From assembly GCA_964459385.1 (NCBI GenBank), contig CAYWLG010000002.1:258706-322705 (forward strand): a stretch of DNA of 64,000 nucleotides. The letters run 5' to 3'. Below are positions 60,511 to 64,000 of this stretch, piece after piece. Every line of letters begins with the position of its first letter. The first letter of the stretch is position 1. The notes below the pieces were generated by a model, which did not search any database, was not told the DNA's origin, and saw nothing but the letters and a program-made list of their open reading frames with translations. The stretch comes from UBA6107 sp964459385 (GTDB lineage: Bacteria; Chloroflexota; Anaerolineae; Anaerolineales; Anaerolineaceae). Both the position numbers and the translations under genes were made by a program.

Positions 60511-61899
60511 TTACCGAATGGCGCTCTCGATTTTCTTCGCCAGTTCTACTGCACGGCGCTCCGCACTGCCGGTGTATTCCGCCACATCGAACAGATCGTC
60601 CAGGTCGGCCGGGCTTACCCAGCGGGTCACCCGTGCGTCCCCGCTCACCAGCCCCTGCAGTGGATTCGCTTGCCCCTGCTGAACGCTCGTCCAGGCGGCC
60701 AGGCTGAGCTGGCGCAGCACCTCGTGCATCTCCTGACGATCGGCCCCGGCCTTCACCGCGGCCATCAGCACCCGCTCTACTGCCGCGAAGGGCCCAAACT
60801 GGGCCAGTGTGCGCTCGATGGCAGCCTCTTTCACCTGTAATCCCTCCAAGAGGCGTGTCAGGGTCAACAGAATCTCATCCAGCGCCAAAAATGTCTCGGG
60901 CAAAAGCGTGCGCCGGTTGGCGCTGTCGTCCAGCGTGCGCTCCAGCAGCGAATGGGCGTAGTTGTTCCAGGCCGTTACCGGTGCGGTAGCCAGCACCCGT
61001 GCCAGGCTGTCGATCTTCTCAGCCTCCACCGGGTTGCGTTTAAAGGGCATGGCCGAAGACCCCACCTGTTCGCTGCCAAAGGGTTCGGCCAGTTCGCCGA
61101 TGGTTTCCGCCTGCAGCAGGCGCAGGTCAAAGGCAAATTTATAGGCGCTCGCGCCCAGACCGGCCAGTGCAGCCAGCAGCGTGTAATCCTGCTTGCGCGG
61201 ATAGGTCTGCGTGGCCACTTCAAAAAAGGGCAACTTCAACAATTTGCTCAGGCTTTCTTCCAGCCTGCGCGCACCTTCGGCCCCGTAGAGCATCTCATAA
61301 GAAGCGGCATTGCCCACTGCTCCCTTAAAGCCCTTGCCCTTCAGGTCACGGCGCAGCATCAGCAGGGTTTCATAATCGGCCAGCAGATCCTGCCCGAAGC
61401 CGGCCAGGCGGTAGCCCAGCGTGGTCGGTTCGGCCGGCTGTAAATGGGTGAAGGCCATCACCGGCATCCCGGCCGTAGCCTCGATCTTCTCAGCCGTCAC
61501 GCCCAGCAGACCGCGCAGGCACCCCAGCACCAGATCAAGCGACTGGGCTATTTGCAGCACTTCGGCGTTGTCCTTGATGTCCATTGAGGTGGCACCCAGA
61601 TGCAGCACCCCGCCGGCCGTCGGGCACTGCCCGGCGTACACCTTTAGCTCTGCCATCAGGTCGTGATGATTGCGAGCCTCAATTTCGAGAGCCTTGTCCA
61701 TGTCGATCTCGTCGGTGTGGGCTTGCAGTTCGGTCAGTTGAGCGGCGCTCACCAGATCAAATTCCATTTGGGCTTGAGCCAGCGCCACCCACAGGCGGCG
61801 CCAGGTGCGGCGCTTGTGGGTCTCGCTCCAGATGGAGCGCATCTCATCTGAACCGTAACGCCAACTGAAGGGGCTTTGGTAGCTCTCGAAGGGGTTCAT
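60511..61899 (-). CDS. purB: Adenylosuccinate lyase
   Basis: Splits SAICAR and adenylosuccinate in purine synthesis. The 462-residue chain belongs to the fumarase/aspartase superfamily: HLGATSMDI near residue 103, MAFTHLQPAEPTTLGYRL (catalytic histidine block) near 150 and the signature GSSAMPFKRNPVEAEKI near 285. It starts at ATG 61899 behind AAGAGG. It is the last gene of the hpt-purA-purB run, three bases after purA. Confidence 0.95.
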   Translation of the reverse strand: MNPFESYQSPFSWRYGSDEMRSIWSETHKRRTWRRLWVALAQAQMEFDLVSAAQLTELQAHTDEIDMDKALEIEARNHHDLMAELKVYAGQCPTAGGVLHLGATSMDIKDNAEVLQIAQSLDLVLGCLRGLLGVTAEKIEATAGMPVMAFTHLQPAEPTTLGYRLAGFGQDLLADYETLLMLRRDLKGKGFKGAVGNAASYEMLYGAEGARRLEESLSKLLKLPFFEVATQTYPRKQDYTLLAALAGLGASAYKFAFDLRLLQAETIGELAEPFGSEQVGSSAMPFKRNPVEAEKIDSLARVLATAPVTAWNNYAHSLLERTLDDSANRRTLLPETFLALDEILLTLTRLLEGLQVKEAAIERTLAQFGPFAAVERVLMAAVKAGADRQEMHEVLRQLSLAAWTSVQQGQANPLQGLVSGDARVTRWVSPADLDDLFDVAEYTGSAERRAVELAKKIESAIR

Positions 61900-61902
61900 T
61901 TT

Positions 61903-63198
61903 TTACCTCTTGATCAGGGCAGAGCGTTCCGGCCCGACCGAGATCATTTTAATAGGAAGACCACTGGCACGTTCGAGGGTTTCTACATAGGCCCGTGCAT
62001 TGACCGGCAGGTCTTGCCAGCGGCGGCAGGCGCCCAAGGGTTCCTGCCAGCCGGGCAGGGTCTCATAGACCGGCTCACATTCGGCCAGCAGCCGCGCATC
62101 GCCCGAAAAATCAAGCGAGGTCATGCGTTTGCCATCCCGTTCGTAGGCAGTGCAAATCTGGATCTCTTTCAGGCCTGAAAGCACATCCAGCTTGGTCAGA
62201 AAGAGTTCGCTGAACCCGTTGACCTCATTGGCGTAGTTGAGCAGCACCAGATCGAGCCAGCCCACCCGGCGCGGACGCCCGGTGGTGGTGCCGTACTCAT
62301 CCCAGGGGTTGGCGCCGCTGCCGCGCAAAAAATGGGCGATCTCGCCCTCCTGCTCGGTCGGGAATGGGCCGGAGCCCACGCGCGTCTGAAAGGCCTTGGT
62401 CACGCCCACCACATTGCGGGTGTTTTGCAGGCCCAGCCCCAGGCCGCTGAACACGCCCGTGGCGGTGGTACAGGAACTGGTCACGTAGGGATAGGTGCCC
62501 TGTTCCAGATCGAGCAGCGTGCCCTGGGCCCCTTCGGCCAGCACGGTTTTGCCGTCTTTGAGCGCCGCCTGCACCAGCGGACCAATGCGGCGAATATAGG
62601 GGCGCAGCTCTGCGGTTTTGGCTAGATACTCGCTCACGTACTGGTCAATCTCGATCGAAGGCTGTCCGTAGAGTTTTGTGAGCATGCGCTCCACCTCGCT
62701 GAAGTGCGCGCGCACCCGTTCGGCAAACAGTTCCGGCGCCAGAATCTCACCGGCACGCAGCCCGCGCCGGGCGGCTTTATCGCCATAAGCCGGGCCAATG
62801 CCGCGACCGGTAGTGCCGATCATGGCCTTGCCCAGCGCGGCATCCTGCGCGCGATCCAGCAGACGATGCCCCGGGGTGATGAGCTGCGCCGCATCCGAGA
62901 TCCACAATCGCTCAGGGCTGATCTGCACCCCGCCGGTACGCAGCATCTCGATCTCTTCGCTCAGGGTAAACGGGTTGAGCACCACACCATTGCCCAGCAC
63001 GCCAACCGTCTGCGCATGGATGATGCCCGAAGGAATGATGTGCAGTTTATAGATCTTGTCGCCCACGGTCACGGTATGGCCGGCGTTGTCGCCGCCGTTG
63101 TAACGTGCCACGATCTGCGAATTCTCTGAAAGCAGGTCCACCACCCGACCTTTGCCTTCATCCCCCCATTGGGTGCCGATCACAATATCCAATGGCAT
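61903..63198 (-). CDS. purA: Adenylosuccinate synthase
   Basis: Joins IMP and aspartate using GTP, the first step from IMP to AMP. The 431-residue protein starts MPLDIVIGTQWGDEGKGRVVD, carrying the GDEGKG P-loop and catalytic Asp, then GDNAGHTVTVGDKIYKLH with the catalytic His, STGRGIGP-like TTGRGIGPAYGDKAARRG and the C-terminal TTGRPRRVGWLDL. ATG 63198 follows AGGAGG; longer reading frames upstream belong to hpt and are rejected. It follows hpt by four bases. Confidence 0.96.
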   Translation of the reverse strand: MPLDIVIGTQWGDEGKGRVVDLLSENSQIVARYNGGDNAGHTVTVGDKIYKLHIIPSGIIHAQTVGVLGNGVVLNPFTLSEEIEMLRTGGVQISPERLWISDAAQLITPGHRLLDRAQDAALGKAMIGTTGRGIGPAYGDKAARRGLRAGEILAPELFAERVRAHFSEVERMLTKLYGQPSIEIDQYVSEYLAKTAELRPYIRRIGPLVQAALKDGKTVLAEGAQGTLLDLEQGTYPYVTSSCTTATGVFSGLGLGLQNTRNVVGVTKAFQTRVGSGPFPTEQEGEIAHFLRGSGANPWDEYGTTTGRPRRVGWLDLVLLNYANEVNGFSELFLTKLDVLSGLKEIQICTAYERDGKRMTSLDFSGDARLLAECEPVYETLPGWQEPLGACRRWQDLPVNARAYVETLERASGLPIKMISVGPERSALIKR

Positions 63199-63202
63199 CG
63201 GG

Positions 63203-63763
63203 TTACTCCTCCTGTTTCGTGAAGTCAATGTTGGCGATATAGGGCAGGTTGCGGCCCTTTTCGTCATAATCCAGGCCGTAGCCCACCACAAAATAATCGG
63301 GGATGCTAAAGCCCAGATAGTCAATCTGAATGTCCACTTTGTGGCGCTCGGGTTTGTCGAGCAGGGCACAGGTCTTCAGGCTCTTGGGGTCGCGGTCGAG
63401 CAGCAGTTTACGCACCGTACGGATGGTATAGCCCGAATCAACGATGTCATCAATCAAGATCACGTCCCAGCCACGGATGTTGGTCTTATGGTCAGAGTCA
63501 ATGCGCACGAAACCGGTTGATTCCGATTTGCTGTACGAAGAGACAGACATGAAATCCATAGTGATCGGCCGGCGAATCTTGCGCATCAGGTCAGTGAGAA
63601 AGACCACACTGCCGCGCAGCAAACCGAGCAGCAGCAGCTTTTCAGAGTCTTGATAATCTCGGGTGATCATTTCGCCCAGAATGGTGACCCGCTTTTCGAT
63701 CTCGGCCTGCGAGATAATGACACGCTCAATAAAATCATAGGGAAAATTGCCCTGATTTTCCAT
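63203..63763 (-). CDS. hpt: Hypoxanthine phosphoribosyltransferase
   Basis: Purine salvage enzyme turning hypoxanthine or guanine and PRPP into IMP or GMP. The 186-residue chain has a flexible loop region with MSVSSYSKSESTG, the PRPP motif VILIDDIVDSGYTI and the base-binding KVDIQIDYLGFSIPDYFVVGYGLDYDEKGRNLPYIA. ATG 63763 follows AGGAAGG. It leads the operon with purA and purB, so salvage IMP feeds directly into AMP synthesis. A 225-residue reading with an upstream start lacks a ribosome binding site. Confidence 0.95.
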   Translation of the reverse strand: MENQGNFPYDFIERVIISQAEIEKRVTILGEMITRDYQDSEKLLLLGLLRGSVVFLTDLMRKIRRPITMDFMSVSSYSKSESTGFVRIDSDHKTNIRGWDVILIDDIVDSGYTIRTVRKLLLDRDPKSLKTCALLDKPERHKVDIQIDYLGFSIPDYFVVGYGLDYDEKGRNLPYIANIDFTKQEE

Positions 63764-63824
63764 CTGTTGCCTTCCTGATTTTGATTTGTAAATGAGGCTG
63801 CGTTGGAGGTGAACCCGAGGTTTG

Positions 63825-63853
63825 ATTTTACCCGATAAATCGCAATTTCCCAA
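63825..63853 (-). promoter_or_regulatory. hpt-purA-purB promoter
   Basis: Minus strand: TTGGGA (63848-63853), 17 bases, TAAAAT (63825-63830), about 60 bases before the hpt start. Confidence 0.65.
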
Positions 63854-63871
63854 TGAATTTGTATGGACGCA

Positions 63872-63932
63872 TTGCCTCAAAATAAAAGTAACTATAGGAA
63901 AAACGTTGCCTCATAATAGATGTTACCCTAGG
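63872..63932 (+). mobile_element. Left end of an insertion sequence: two tandem transposase-site-like repeats
   Basis: Two 27-bp copies beginning TTGCCTCA and ending TAGG (63872-63898 and 63906-63932) agree at 21 of 27 positions and are 34 bases apart. They are followed within 30 bases by an ORF beginning MMSQGSKREL. Subterminal direct repeats next to a transposase start are a normal IS end; the exact boundary (target duplication) cannot be seen without the other end. Confidence 0.6.
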
Positions 63933-63960
63933 CAGAGCAAGAAGGACTGCCGAGGGAGCT

Positions 63961-64000
63961 ATGATGAGCCAAGGAAGTAAACGAGAATTATTAGCCACAG
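63961..64000 (+). CDS. Start of a transposase (integrase-core type), truncated by the window edge
   Basis: Frame ATG ATG AGC CAA gives MMSQGSKRELLAT, with GAGGGAG just upstream. This N-terminus resembles those of DDE/rve-type IS transposases as recalled, and follows IS-end repeats. Only 13 residues are visible, so the family is not fixed. Confidence 0.5.
   Translation, partial: MMSQGSKRELLAT

Noticed and set aside
60398..60682. A 94-codon plus-strand frame after the acidic hypothetical gene
   Set aside because: No ribosome binding site and most of it is antisense to purB.
63199..63369. 57-codon N-terminal extension of purA
   Set aside because: It lies inside hpt in another frame, and the internal ATG has AGGAGG and the conserved purA N-terminus.

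Overview
The window looks like a chromosomal stretch of a Chloroflexota bacterium, probably class Anaerolineae. This is inferred from gene content and style, not from a marker gene: moderate GC; binding-protein lipoproteins with Ala/Thr/Glu/Pro linkers; a multi-GAF diguanylate cyclase; LVIVD/beta-helix secreted proteins; and several genes whose -10 box sits almost on the start codon. No rRNA, tRNA or CRISPR array was seen. The only mobile DNA is the left end of an insertion sequence at the right edge.

Layout. 1-4.1 kb (minus): start of secD, then the Mg2+ P-type ATPase mgtA behind a complete promoter, M-box riboswitch, terminator and 45-codon leader ORF. 4.2-6.9 kb (plus): a COG3910-like ATPase and an ABC-F protein whose leader combines a 6-codon ORF, a terminator and a long-range stem that hides the ABC-F ribosome binding site. 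7-14 kb: homoserine dehydrogenase, a peroxiredoxin-redoxin fusion, a DUF454 protein, a YcgN-like protein, an acyltransferase, class II aldolase and a large membrane protein. 14.2 kb: a self-contained unit for a 37-aa membrane peptide. 14.5-20.1 kb: a complete branched-chain amino acid (Liv) ABC operon. 20.2-36.7 kb: two PadR modules (one with a MacB-like ABC exporter), a VOC protein, a methyltransferase, a 7TM-PAS-GAF-GGDEF sensor and a 1204-aa LVIVD/beta-helix secreted protein.

36.7-52.5 kb is one long run of minus-strand genes. A GntR/UTRA regulator is followed by a sugar ABC importer (binding protein and two permeases, no ATPase), SDR dehydrogenase, BtpA/SgcQ-like barrel, SIS isomerase/deglycase, YjbQ and a PfkB-like kinase. 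Next come an ABC exporter, two DMT carriers, a YesL-like protein and an MFS carrier. The first part resembles a fructosamine (frl-type) catabolic operon with extra enzymes; the substrate is unknown.

52.6-64 kb: an MFS carrier with a ChrB-like protein behind a palindrome-flanked promoter; clpB diverging from a YdbC/PC4 protein; a ferritin-like/VIT1 fusion transporter; a small membrane protein; a MerR-GyrI regulator; an uncharacterised acidic protein; and a purine operon (hpt-purA-purB) ending at the insertion-sequence boundary. Domain limits and residue numbers are read by eye unless a codon position is given.
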